Source: Oscillospiraceae bacterium
Lineage (GTDB): Bacteria > Bacillota > Clostridia > Oscillospirales > Ruminococcaceae
DNA length: 12,827 bases
Assembly (NCBI GenBank): GCA_020024475.1
Contig: JAHHTS010000060.1
Span: forward strand, 1 to 12,827
Reading direction: 5' to 3'
Of this stretch, positions 1 to 6,284 are shown piece after piece. A program made the position numbers and the translations under genes. The first letter of the stretch is position 1. Each line of letters starts with the position of its first letter. The notes beneath the pieces are model-generated. The model had not been told where the DNA came from. It did not search any database and saw only the letters and a list, made by a program, of their open reading frames with translations.

Positions 1-1761
1 TTAGAAATAATATTGCAAGTTGATAGTTCGGAGCAGATAAAAGATTTTAAAAGCGATATTTATATATGTGAAGATATTGATAGTATTGAATATATTCAGT
101 TGAAGAAAAATGGACTAAAAGAGAAATTACTTTTAAATTATACGACTAAAAGCATAGAAAGTGACATATTTATGCTTGCTAATTTTTATCAATTTGATGG
201 TGCTGTGGTGACAGATAATATAAAAGATAAAAATTATTTAATTTCTAATATATATTTACGAGATAGTGCGGAATTTCCTAGATTTAACTTATCTGTAAAT
301 AAAGAATTTGAAATTACTTATCCTACAAAAGACATGGTTAGCTATAATAAAGGAATTTTGATTACAGGAACAGGAGTAAAAGATAAGTTTGTAAATATCA
401 ATGGAAAAAATTATAAAACTGCTTCGGATGGTAGTTTTGCAGTATATTTAGATTTAGAAAAAGGTGAAAATAAATATATAGTAAAGCGGAACGGGCAAGA
501 AAAATCTTTTATGATAACTAAAAAAGTATATGAGTATGCAGGTAATGCTGTAAAGCCAAAATCGCCATGGGATGAGCAATATAAACTTGAATATGGCAGA
601 ATGATAAAAACCACAAATTCACTTACAAGCGTTTTGTCTAATCCTGATGATGACAGTTCAATAATTTGTGGTGTCGAACCTAATACTATATTAAAAATTA
701 AAGATAGTGTAAAAACCAAAATAAATGGCTTTGATACGTATGCATATCAACTTGAAAATGGGGGATATATTATATCTCATAATGTAGAAGTTATTCCTCG
801 GATTTCGGAAGATTATGATAAATCATCAAATCAGACATTAAAATTAGATGTTGAAAAAGCTGAGGTTGTAGATAATCCTAAAATTTTATCAGTCAATAAA
901 TCGGATGGTGAAATGGGTGATGAGATTATTAATTTAGAAATTAGTAGAAATACAGCAGTGTTTACGGAGTTTTCAAATGAAGAGCTTAGATTATTATTTC
1001 TTGATACTGAAAGTGAAAATATAGTTCTTCCTTCAAGTAAATTTTATACATTTTATAAACTAGAAAATACTAAAGAAGGAACTTATATCACTTTAAAACT
1101 AAATCAAGAAAATCCATTGTGGGGGTATGATTTGAGTTATGAAGATGGAGTGTTACAAATTTATCTTAAAAATACACCGCGTTTATCAGACTCTGAAAAA
1201 CCCCTTGAAAACGTAACTGTTATGATTGATCCAGGACATGGTGGAAAGGATAATGGCGCTTTGGGAGTTGGAGGACTTGAAGGTCCAACAGAAAAAGAGA
1301 TAAATCTAGCTGTTGCCCAAGCAACAAAAATTTTGCTCGAAAAATATGGCGCTAATGTTATAATGATCAGAGATTCTGATGAATTCTATACACTAAATGA
1401 ACGTAGACAGTTAGCTAAAGACAAAAAGCCTGATTTGTTTATTTCTATTCATCATAACAGTTTAGATTATTCATTTGACTCTACAAACACAAATGGTAGT
1501 GAATCGTATTATTTTACTACACAGAGTGAAAAATTCGCACAACTTTTATGTGAAAATATTACAAATTCAACTGATAGAAAAAATCGTGGAGCACATGGTG
1601 GATACTACTATGTGACACGAAACGATATTTGTCCTTCAGTTCTTATGGAATACTCTTTTATCATAAATGCGGAAGAATTTTCAAAAACATATCAAGATAT
1701 AAATATTTATAAATCAGCGTTAGGAACACTTAGCGCGGTAATGAAAGTAATACCAGAATGA
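1..1761 (+). CDS. N-acetylmuramoyl-L-alanine amidase (Amidase_3), 5' end outside window
   Basis: Cell-wall hydrolase expected to cut the amide bond between N-acetylmuramic acid and L-alanine of peptidoglycan outside the membrane. The frame is open from base 1 and no ribosome site precedes the first possible start (TTG at 13), so the true N-terminus, probably with a signal peptide, lies upstream. Counting from the TTG codon, residues about 100-170 resemble a bacterial Ig-like or glucodextranase-like beta domain (NGKNYKTASDGSF), about 195-260 an SH3-like stretch, about 275-390 an AMIN-like beta-rich region, and 402-582 the zinc amidase domain. Zinc and catalytic residues are visible: H409 in DPGHGG, E427 in TEKEINL, H480 in SIHHNS and E546 in LMEYSF. 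The stop overlaps the sfsA start by 4 bp (ATGA), so the two genes are translationally coupled. The domain is clear; the physiological role (growth, division or sporulation) is not. Confidence 0.9.
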   Translation, partial: LEIILQVDSSEQIKDFKSDIYICEDIDSIEYIQLKKNGLKEKLLLNYTTKSIESDIFMLANFYQFDGAVVTDNIKDKNYLISNIYLRDSAEFPRFNLSVNKEFEITYPTKDMVSYNKGILITGTGVKDKFVNINGKNYKTASDGSFAVYLDLEKGENKYIVKRNGQEKSFMITKKVYEYAGNAVKPKSPWDEQYKLEYGRMIKTTNSLTSVLSNPDDDSSIICGVEPNTILKIKDSVKTKINGFDTYAYQLENGGYIISHNVEVIPRISEDYDKSSNQTLKLDVEKAEVVDNPKILSVNKSDGEMGDEIINLEISRNTAVFTEFSNEELRLLFLDTESENIVLPSSKFYTFYKLENTKEGTYITLKLNQENPLWGYDLSYEDGVLQIYLKNTPRLSDSEKPLENVTVMIDPGHGGKDNGALGVGGLEGPTEKEINLAVAQATKILLEKYGANVIMIRDSDEFYTLNERRQLAKDKKPDLFISIHHNSLDYSFDSTNTNGSESYYFTTQSEKFAQLLCENITNSTDRKNRGAHGGYYYVTRNDICPSVLMEYSFIINAEEFSKTYQDINIYKSALGTLSAVMKVIPE

Positions 1762-2429
1762 AATATAAAAATATAGAAGAAGGGATATTTTTATCTAGAC
1801 CAAATAGATTTATAGCTAATGTAAATATAAATGGTGAGAACCATGTTGTACATGTGAAAAATACAGGTAGGTGCAAGGAATTGCTAGTGCCTGGTTACAC
1901 CGTTTATCTTGAAAAAAATAATAACCCTAAACGAAAGACAAGATACGATTTAATATCCGTTTTAAAAGGTAATAGACTTATAAATATGGATTCCCAAGCA
2001 CCAAATGTTATTTTTGAAGAATGGGCAAAAGAAAAATATAAAAATGCCATTATAAAAAGAGAAGTGGTATATAAAGATTCAAGATTTGACTGTTTTATAC
2101 AAACGGAGAAAGAAAATATTTTTATAGAGGTCAAAGGTGTAACTTTAGAGGAAAATGGATATGTAAAATTCCCAGATGCACCAACGCAACGAGGTATAAA
2201 GCATATTCATGGACTAATAGATGCAGTAAAAAATGGTTACAAAGCACAGCTGCTATTCGTGATTCAGATGGATAAGGTTATATCATTTTCTCCAAATTGG
2301 CATGAGCAACCCGCTTTCGCTGAGGCTCTTATTGAAGCCCAAAATGCAGGTGTGGAAATATTAGCATATAGTTGTAAAGTTACAAAAAATTCTTTGATAC
2401 TAGATAAGCCAGTACCTGTTATACTTTAA
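1758..2429 (+). CDS. sfsA: SfsA family protein (sugar fermentation stimulation homologue, putative nuclease)
   Basis: Full-length SfsA family protein of 223 residues, close to the usual length of about 230. SfsA was named for an Escherichia coli maltose-metabolism phenotype; the family combines an N-terminal OB-like, nucleic-acid-binding region with a PD-(D/E)XK nuclease-type fold, and its exact role is unsettled. Visible family marks are HVKNTGRCKELL near residues 32-43, the nuclease-like pair FDCF...IFIEVKGVTLE (about 110-131), FPDAPTQRGIKHI (about 138-150) and the C-terminal PVPVIL. The ATG overlaps the amidase stop by 4 bp and has no strong ribosome site of its own, which suggests translational coupling. 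The stop codon is the first base pairs of a strong terminator stem, so the amidase-sfsA transcript ends here. Confidence 0.93.
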   Translation: MKYKNIEEGIFLSRPNRFIANVNINGENHVVHVKNTGRCKELLVPGYTVYLEKNNNPKRKTRYDLISVLKGNRLINMDSQAPNVIFEEWAKEKYKNAIIKREVVYKDSRFDCFIQTEKENIFIEVKGVTLEENGYVKFPDAPTQRGIKHIHGLIDAVKNGYKAQLLFVIQMDKVISFSPNWHEQPAFAEALIEAQNAGVEILAYSCKVTKNSLILDKPVPVIL

Positions 2430-2465
2430 TTACAAAATCTCTGATAAAATCAGAGATTTTGTAAT
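2429..2465 (+). terminator. Rho-independent terminator after sfsA, perfect 17 bp stem
   Basis: The arm 2429-2445 (attacaaaatctctgat) is fully complementary to 2449-2465, with a 3 nt loop (aaa). The right arm contains TTTTGTAAT in place of a separate T tract. It begins in the last base of the sfsA stop codon. Its right end also supplies the start of the candidate sigK promoter. Confidence 0.85.
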
Positions 2466-2490
2466 ATTGGTAGTTATAATTTCGTAAAAT
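2462..2490 (+). promoter_or_regulatory. Candidate sigma-E-type promoter of sigK
   Basis: TAATATT at 2462-2468 matches the B. subtilis sigma-E -35 consensus KMATATT at 7 of 7 positions. After 14 bp, CGTAAAAT at 2483-2490 matches CATACAHT at 6 of 8. Transcription would start near 2496, just before the ribosome site at 2498-2506. sigK is a sigma-E target in known spore formers. In AT-rich DNA the -35 match alone is weak evidence; the spacing and context add to it. Confidence 0.55.
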
Positions 2491-2513
2491 TAAATCAGAA
2501 AGGTGGAATTTTT

Positions 2514-2858
2514 ATGTTTAGTACTTTGATAGGAATTATAATGGCTAATATGGTTTTCTTTGCTTTACATTTAGAAAGTCGAACATTACCAAAGCCTCTT
2601 ACGCCAAAAGAAGAAAGAGAAGAATTTGAAAAGTACCGGTCAGGAAGTATTGAAGCAAGAGACAAACTTATAAAGCATAATTTGAGACTTGTGGCACACA
2701 TTGCTAAAAAATACTATCAAAATCCACAGGATAATGAAGATTTAATTAGTATCGGTACAATAGGACTTATAAAAGCAGTACAAAGTTTTTCATATAAGAA
2801 AAATACAAGATTTTCTACTTATGCATCCAAATGTATAGAAAATGCTATACTAACATAA
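2514..2858 (+). CDS. sigK: RNA polymerase sigma-K, N-terminal half (interrupted by skin element)
   Basis: First half of the late mother-cell sporulation sigma factor (spoIVCB part in B. subtilis). Start ATG 2514 is set by GAAAGGTGG at 2498-2506, 7 bp upstream. Residues 1-20 are hydrophobic (FSTLIGIIMANMVFFALHL) and align without gaps to the B. subtilis pro-sequence end (VFFALHLESRTLPKPL against VFLVSYVKNNAFPQPL), so the product is probably an inactive, membrane-bound pro-form needing SpoIVFB-like cleavage. Residues about 50-110 are sigma region 2: NLRLVAHIAKKYY, EDLISIGTIGLIKAV, then RFSTYASKCIEN in region 2.4. The reading frame then runs four codons into foreign DNA (AILT) and stops. Joined at N110 to the C-half, it gives 230 residues. 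It is a half gene awaiting excision, not a decayed pseudogene: no other frame damage is seen. Confidence 0.95.
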   Translation: MFSTLIGIIMANMVFFALHLESRTLPKPLTPKEEREEFEKYRSGSIEARDKLIKHNLRLVAHIAKKYYQNPQDNEDLISIGTIGLIKAVQSFSYKKNTRFSTYASKCIENAILT

Positions 2859-2861
2859 AAT
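2822..2861 (+). other. Left recombination junction of the skin element (attL)
   Basis: The shared 5-mer aaatg at 2840-2844 repeats at 11003-11007; a second shared stretch, atactaa (2847-2853), follows after two differing bases. The proposed crossover is AA at 2841-2842. Bases up to 2840 belong to sigK and bases from 2843 to the element. The right part, 2843-2861, pairs with 10985-11003 as the other arm of the reconstructed attP palindrome. Confidence 0.8.
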
Positions 2862-3015
2862 CATCTTATAACAGAATAAGCATAAATTATTACGTTTCAA
2901 ATTAAATGTTGGAGCTATTTTAATATTAATTAAATATTTTAAAATGTTTAATATATGATAAAATATTTGCATTTGATATAGTAAAATATTTTTATCAAGA
3001 AAGGATATATAGAAA

Positions 3016-3573
3016 ATGAAGTGGAAGGATAATAAAACTCGTTGTAATTGGGCGAATCCAGAAAATGAAAAATATATAAAATATCATGATGAAAAATGGG
3101 GAGTACCAGTTTATGATGACCAAAAATTATTTGAAATGTTAGTTTTAGAGTCATTTCAAGCTGGATTGTCGTGGGAATGTATTTTAAATAAAACCGAATC
3201 ATTTAGAAAAGCTTTTGATAATTTTAATTTAAGTAAAGTATATGCATATGATGAAGCTAAAGTAGAAGAACTAATGAAAGATTCAAGTATTGTTAGAAAT
3301 AGATCGAAAATTAAATCGGCAATTACCAATGCAAAAATTTTTATGGATATACAGGAAGAATACGGAAGTTTTTACAATTATTTATGGAGATGGACTGATA
3401 ATAAAATAGTATATGAAAAAGGTTTAACAAAATCAGAGTTATCAGATAGAATTTCAAATGATTTAAAAAAACGAGGAATGAAATTTGTCGGAAGTACTAT
3501 TATCTATTCTTATTTGCAAGCTGTAGGTGTGATTTATTCGCATGAAACAGGTTGTTTTTTAGAACATAAATGA
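3016..3573 (+). CDS. tag: DNA-3-methyladenine glycosylase I
   Basis: Base-excision repair enzyme that removes 3-methyladenine from alkylated DNA, leaving an abasic site. It has 185 residues, about the length of E. coli Tag (187). The family's zinc-binding set is complete: C10 in TRCNWA, H24 in YHDEKWG, and H176 with C180 in SHETGC. The base-recognition glutamate of the LExxQAGLSW motif is E45 (LVLESFQAGLSWECIL), and RNRSKIKSAITNA follows. The start has AAAGG at about 2999-3004, a slightly long 11 bp upstream. It is the first gene inside the element, preceded by 157 bp of very AT-rich non-coding DNA in which I see no convincing promoter, and it ends at a two-way terminator. It may be an ordinary chromosomal repair gene captured as cargo; no phage-like function is suggested. 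Confidence 0.96.
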   Translation: MKWKDNKTRCNWANPENEKYIKYHDEKWGVPVYDDQKLFEMLVLESFQAGLSWECILNKTESFRKAFDNFNLSKVYAYDEAKVEELMKDSSIVRNRSKIKSAITNAKIFMDIQEEYGSFYNYLWRWTDNKIVYEKGLTKSELSDRISNDLKKRGMKFVGSTIIYSYLQAVGVIYSHETGCFLEHK

Positions 3574-3589
3574 TAATAAAATAAAAAAT

Positions 3590-3618
3590 AAATCGCTATG
3601 AAAGACACATAGCGATTT
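3590..3618. terminator. Bidirectional terminator between tag and the PAP2 gene
   Basis: An 11 bp stem, aaatcgctatg (3590-3600) with catagcgattt (3608-3618), and a 7 nt loop. It lies between convergent genes. On the plus strand it is followed by TTTTACTAT-like sequence; on the minus strand the reverse complement of the A-rich run at 3577-3592 supplies the T tract. Confidence 0.8.
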
Positions 3619-3641
3619 TACTATAAATAAAGTATATTATT

Positions 3642-4349
3642 CTATTGTAATACATTTTCGCTTATTTCACTATGAGTACTTTCGGATGTCTTATGTGATT
3701 TAAAGCATATAGGATAAGCAATAAAACTAACAGCTAGAGCAGCAATTACATCCAAAATAGAATGCTGTTTCAAAAATAATGTTGATATGGAAATTAAAAA
3801 AGCTACCACTGCGAATGAAATTTTACATTTTAGACTTTGCAATTTTTTACAATTCCAAGCCGTAAACATAACCGCCAAAGAACCAACTACATGCAACGAT
3901 GGACAAACATTTGTATTTGTATCAAACTGATAGAAGCTTGATATAAATCTTGTGAGAATATTGTCTCTTGAAAATTCTGTCGGTCTTAGATTTTGAAAAG
4001 TAGGAAATACAAAAAATATGATGGTTGATATTGAATATGTGAGAATAATAAAATACATAAGTTTTTTGAAAGATTTTATATCATAAAACATAGTATAAAC
4101 ATGAATACCTATTAAAAATATAAACCAAAATAGATATGGTATTAAAAATATTTCTTCAAATGGTATCAAATCATCAAGTTTGCAATACATTTCATAATAA
4201 TTTTCAACTTTGTAAAATCTTTCAGCATACAGAAAAGCTATACCATAAATAGGCCAATAAATTAACAGCATAAGATGTTTGTATTCAGGCGAATTCAAAT
4301 TATTTATTCTAAGTTTTCGATAATCCACCTCTGGTGTGGGTAGTTTCAT
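3642..4349 (-). CDS. PAP2 superfamily membrane phosphatase or lipid phosphotransferase
   Basis: Multi-pass membrane protein of 235 residues with hydrophobic spans at about 25-42, 63-88, 97-116, 153-166, 178-193 and 198-215. PAP2 signatures are present: the C1-like LRP at residues 121-123 after FPTFQN, C2 PSLH at 150-153, and C3 S189-T190-x5-H196-x3-D200 with catalytic H196. The C3 arginine is replaced by T, as in the AUR1/inositolphosphotransferase-like branch, so it could be a phosphatidate or polyprenyl phosphatase, or a head-group transferase. Its ATG has CGGAGA at 4358-4363, 8 bp upstream and inside the end of the glycosyltransferase gene, whose stop is only 3 bp away, so the two genes are almost certainly co-transcribed. 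I infer that it supplies or alters the lipid used by the glycosyltransferase; substrate is unknown. Confidence 0.85.
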   Translation of the reverse strand: MKLPTPEVDYRKLRINNLNSPEYKHLMLLIYWPIYGIAFLYAERFYKVENYYEMYCKLDDLIPFEEIFLIPYLFWFIFLIGIHVYTMFYDIKSFKKLMYFIILTYSISTIIFFVFPTFQNLRPTEFSRDNILTRFISSFYQFDTNTNVCPSLHVVGSLAVMFTAWNCKKLQSLKCKISFAVVAFLISISTLFLKQHSILDVIAALAVSFIAYPICFKSHKTSESTHSEISENVLQ

Positions 4350-4352
4350 TTT

Positions 4353-5471
4353 TTAATTCTCCGATAAATTTTTCATTTTGTTGTATATTATTTCTGAGGC
4401 GTTATTTTTGGGTAACAATGATAAGCAACGACACATTTCATTCAATTTGTTTTCGTCTTCTAACAAGTTAATAGATATACTTATTATTTCATCTATTGAC
4501 TTTCCAGTTTTTGCACCACCTCGTTGTATAAAAAACATTTTATTGTATTCCTCACAACCAGCAACGGCGTTTATAAAAACCATAGGAAGATTTTTAGTTG
4601 ATGCTTCTGTTACGCTTATCCCACCTGGCTTTGTTAGATAAAGGTCAGCACCATCCATTAGAAGCGATATATTTTTTACATAGCCTAATATTTTTACGTT
4701 TTTATTTGAAGAGTATCTCTTTTTAAGGCTTTTCTTTAGTTTATTATTAGTACCACAAACTATGGTTATATCAAAGTTGTCGTTGGTATATTCAATAAGT
4801 CCTTTTGCTATTTTTTTAATAGGACCGCACCCCATGCTACCGCACATAATTAGTAAGTGCTTTTTATTATTGTCTAGATTTAAAGCTTTTTTTGCTTCAT
4901 TTTTATTTGTTTTTTTATAAAACATCTGCCTAATAGGAATTCCACTAATACAAATATCAGTTTCTTTTATATCTTCATTTTCAAAAGTATTCAAAAGTAA
5001 TTTATGTGGAATAAAGTGAATGTCTACATCACTTTCTTTTGTGCCAGGATTGCACGTATAGTCAGTTGCGATAAGCGAAATAGGTAATGAAAGATTATAC
5101 TTTTTTTTGATTTCTGTCATCATCAGTGATGCGAAAGGATGAGTACATATAATTTTGTCAAAATCAGAGGAAATTATATAATCATAAGCCTTGTTTGCTC
5201 CAAGTGATAAAAGATGATATATAGCGGAACTTTCTTTAAATAGAGTTGGATGTTTTTCTGAATATTTATAACCAATTCTAAATAAAAAATGGCATTTTCT
5301 ATAAATAGTGACATGTCCCCAACTTATAAATTTAGATAAGGGCAATGATATAAAACTTAGTGCATCTTTTATAACACATTGCTCATTAACGCTATCATAA
5401 TACTCTTTAATAGCCTGTGCACATGAATTATGCCCTTGACCTGTATTACAACTTAAAATTAAAGTTGACAT
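4353..5471 (-). CDS. MGDG synthase/UgtP-type glycolipid glycosyltransferase
   Basis: Glycosyltransferase of the monogalactosyldiacylglycerol synthase and UgtP group (GT28), expected to move glucose or galactose from a UDP-sugar to diacylglycerol or a similar lipid at the inner membrane face. Start ATG 5471 (372 residues) is chosen because AAGGAGA lies at 5481-5487, 9 bp upstream; the frame stays open to an ATG at 5510, giving 13 extra residues with no ribosome site. The N-terminal MGDG-synthase domain has LSCNTGQGHNSCAQA near residues 6-20 and the ATDYTCNPGT motif; the C-terminal donor-binding domain has LIMCGSMGCGP, KPGGISVTEA and AVAGCEEYN. Both half-domains are complete. MurG and UgtP are relatives; the N-terminal motif favours a lipid acceptor over lipid II. 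It has its own sigma-A-like promoter and is followed 3 bp later by the PAP2 gene. Confidence 0.9.
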   Translation of the reverse strand: MSTLILSCNTGQGHNSCAQAIKEYYDSVNEQCVIKDALSFISLPLSKFISWGHVTIYRKCHFLFRIGYKYSEKHPTLFKESSAIYHLLSLGANKAYDYIISSDFDKIICTHPFASLMMTEIKKKYNLSLPISLIATDYTCNPGTKESDVDIHFIPHKLLLNTFENEDIKETDICISGIPIRQMFYKKTNKNEAKKALNLDNNKKHLLIMCGSMGCGPIKKIAKGLIEYTNDNFDITIVCGTNNKLKKSLKKRYSSNKNVKILGYVKNISLLMDGADLYLTKPGGISVTEASTKNLPMVFINAVAGCEEYNKMFFIQRGGAKTGKSIDEIISISINLLEDENKLNEMCRCLSLLPKNNASEIIYNKMKNLSEN

Positions 5472-5529
5472 TATTAGTTTTCTCCTTGTGAAGTTGATAC
5501 AAATAATCATTATTTTAAAAATAGTGTGA

Positions 5530-5550
5530 ATTGTTCAATATTTAAACAAT
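5530..5550. promoter_or_regulatory. 21 bp inverted repeat at the glycosyltransferase transcription start
   Basis: Arms ATTGTTCAA and TTTAAACAAT are complementary over 9 positions with one mismatch around a 3 nt centre. The repeat begins 3 bp downstream of the -10 box of the leftward promoter, so it would cover the start site and early transcribed region, a usual repressor position. A weak hairpin role is possible too. Confidence 0.4.
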
Positions 5551-5553
5551 AAT

Positions 5554-5581
5554 AGTATAAATTGAAATAAAAGTTTGTCAA
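5554..5581 (-). promoter_or_regulatory. Sigma-A-type promoter for the glycosyltransferase-PAP2 pair
   Basis: On the minus strand, TTGACA (plus 5576-5581, perfect) is followed after 16 bp by TATACT (plus 5554-5559, 5 of 6). Transcription would start near 5547, giving a leader of about 75 nt before ATG 5471. It lies in the 123 bp gap after the acyltransferase gene, so the pair can be expressed separately from it. Confidence 0.65.
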
Positions 5582-5594
5582 TATAAAATACAAA

Positions 5595-6047
5595 TTATAT
5601 AAGTTTATTTTTCAGTTTTAATAGTCTAGGTCTATTGTATCTTTGGATTATAACATATAACCCATTAACAAAAAAGTTCAATATTGCCATAAGAATACCA
5701 CCAATACCTTCCCAAATGCTTATACAATTAAGTCCCACTACACACAAAATTACATGTATAAATTCAGCTATACATGTTTCAGATACCATAAGGGGTAAAT
5801 TATCCTTGAAATTACTGTCGATTTTCTTTTGTGGGATAATTTTTGGAACTATTTTGCTCATATCAGGCAGCATATTTTGCCATTTCTTTATTTTGAGCTT
5901 TTTGTAAATCGATCCTTCTTGTTCCCAATGAAAAGATTTGTATGGGAATAAATTTTCATTAAATATTTGCTTTGGCAGACATCTGCCAAAGATGAATGAA
6001 AAAAGACCGATTCTAGCCAAATATATAAAACATTTTAGAAAGTTCAT
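5595..6047 (-). CDS. CrtO-family glycolipid acyltransferase-like membrane protein
   Basis: Small membrane protein of 150 residues that I recognise as the family of staphylococcal CrtO (glycosyl-4,4'-diaponeurosporenoate acyltransferase), the last enzyme of staphyloxanthin synthesis, which esterifies a sugar on a carotenoid glycoside. Family features are FPYKSFHWEQEGSIYKKL (about 34-51) with KKWQNMLPD after it, MVSETCIAEFIHVI (87-100) with E90, E95 and H98 as likely active residues, and the near C-terminal QRYNRPRL (135-142). Hydrophobic spans lie at about 5-20, 92-108 and 112-134. The start has AAGGAGA at 6053-6059, 5 bp upstream. No carotenoid genes are present, so the substrate is probably another glycolipid; the neighbouring glycosyltransferase and PAP2 genes fit that. 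Many clostridial homologues lack carotenoid context, so function is inferred from family membership only. Confidence 0.75.
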   Translation of the reverse strand: MNFLKCFIYLARIGLFSFIFGRCLPKQIFNENLFPYKSFHWEQEGSIYKKLKIKKWQNMLPDMSKIVPKIIPQKKIDSNFKDNLPLMVSETCIAEFIHVILCVVGLNCISIWEGIGGILMAILNFFVNGLYVIIQRYNRPRLLKLKNKLI

Positions 6048-6124
6048 AACAGTCTCCTTAATATGGAAAATATTAAATAGTAAATAAATATTTTTGATAG
6101 AATTATTATTGTATAGATGTATAT

Positions 6125-6154
6125 ATTATATCACTAATAACAACTAATCATCAA
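6125..6154 (-). promoter_or_regulatory. Extended -10 promoter of the CrtO-like gene
   Basis: On the minus strand, TTGATG (plus 6149-6154) is followed after 18 bp by TATAAT (plus 6125-6130), preceded by TGA, making an extended -10. Transcription would start near 6118. The -35 box lies inside the outer end of the 42 bp palindrome at 6148-6189. Confidence 0.6.
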
Positions 6155-6189
6155 TCTAATATCAACAATTGTTGATATTAGATTGATGA
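6148..6189. promoter_or_regulatory. Perfect 42 bp palindrome in a divergent promoter region (candidate operator)
   Basis: Bases 6148-6168 are exactly complementary to 6169-6189 with no loop; the centre reads aacaattgtt. It lies between leftward (CrtO-like) and rightward (PF06541) genes, covers the -35 of the leftward promoter and ends 4 bp before the -35 of the rightward one. Since both genes point away, it is not a terminator of either. Confidence 0.7.
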
Positions 6190-6193
6190 AGTG

Positions 6194-6222
6194 TTGAAAA
6201 TATTAATTTATTATAATATAAT
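6194..6222 (+). promoter_or_regulatory. Sigma-A-type promoter of the PF06541 gene
   Basis: TTGAAA at 6194-6199 is followed after 17 bp by TATAAT at 6217-6222; a second TATAAT overlaps at 6212-6217. Transcription would start near 6229, upstream of the ribosome site at 6270-6274 that serves ATG 6285. Confidence 0.6.
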
Positions 6223-6284
6223 CTAATAGTAAATTTGTGAAAATATCAAATTTAAAACCAGTTTTAGTTGAGGTATCGAAGCGT

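Noticed and set aside
411..719. Minus-strand ORF of 102 codons inside the amidase gene
   Set aside because: Fully overlaps a clear amidase coding frame, has no ribosome site and no recognisable domain.
2847..2853. atactaa (repeated at 11010-11016) as the crossover core
   Set aside because: It is longer than the other shared stretch, but the attP palindrome axis lies on AA of aaatg, and crossover here would give CIENAILM instead of CIENEILM. The second match is probably conserved sigK-like sequence at the ends.
2514..2858. Reading the sigK N-half as a stand-alone truncated sigma factor or pseudogene
   Set aside because: The matching C-half, shared junction bases and intact recombinase show a reversible interruption; the joined frame is perfect.
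2959..2991. Repeated taaaatattt (2959-2968 and 2982-2991) before tag as iterons or operator
   Set aside because: Low-complexity AT sequence; only two copies and no neighbouring replication or regulator gene.
2948..3202. Minus-strand 84-codon ORF across the start of tag
   Set aside because: Overlaps the conserved zinc-binding N-terminus of Tag and the AT-rich leader; no ribosome site.
5595..6047. Carotenoid (staphyloxanthin-like) pathway suggested by the CrtO-like gene
   Set aside because: No crtM, crtN, crtP or crtQ homologue is in the window; the family is broader than carotenoid acylation.
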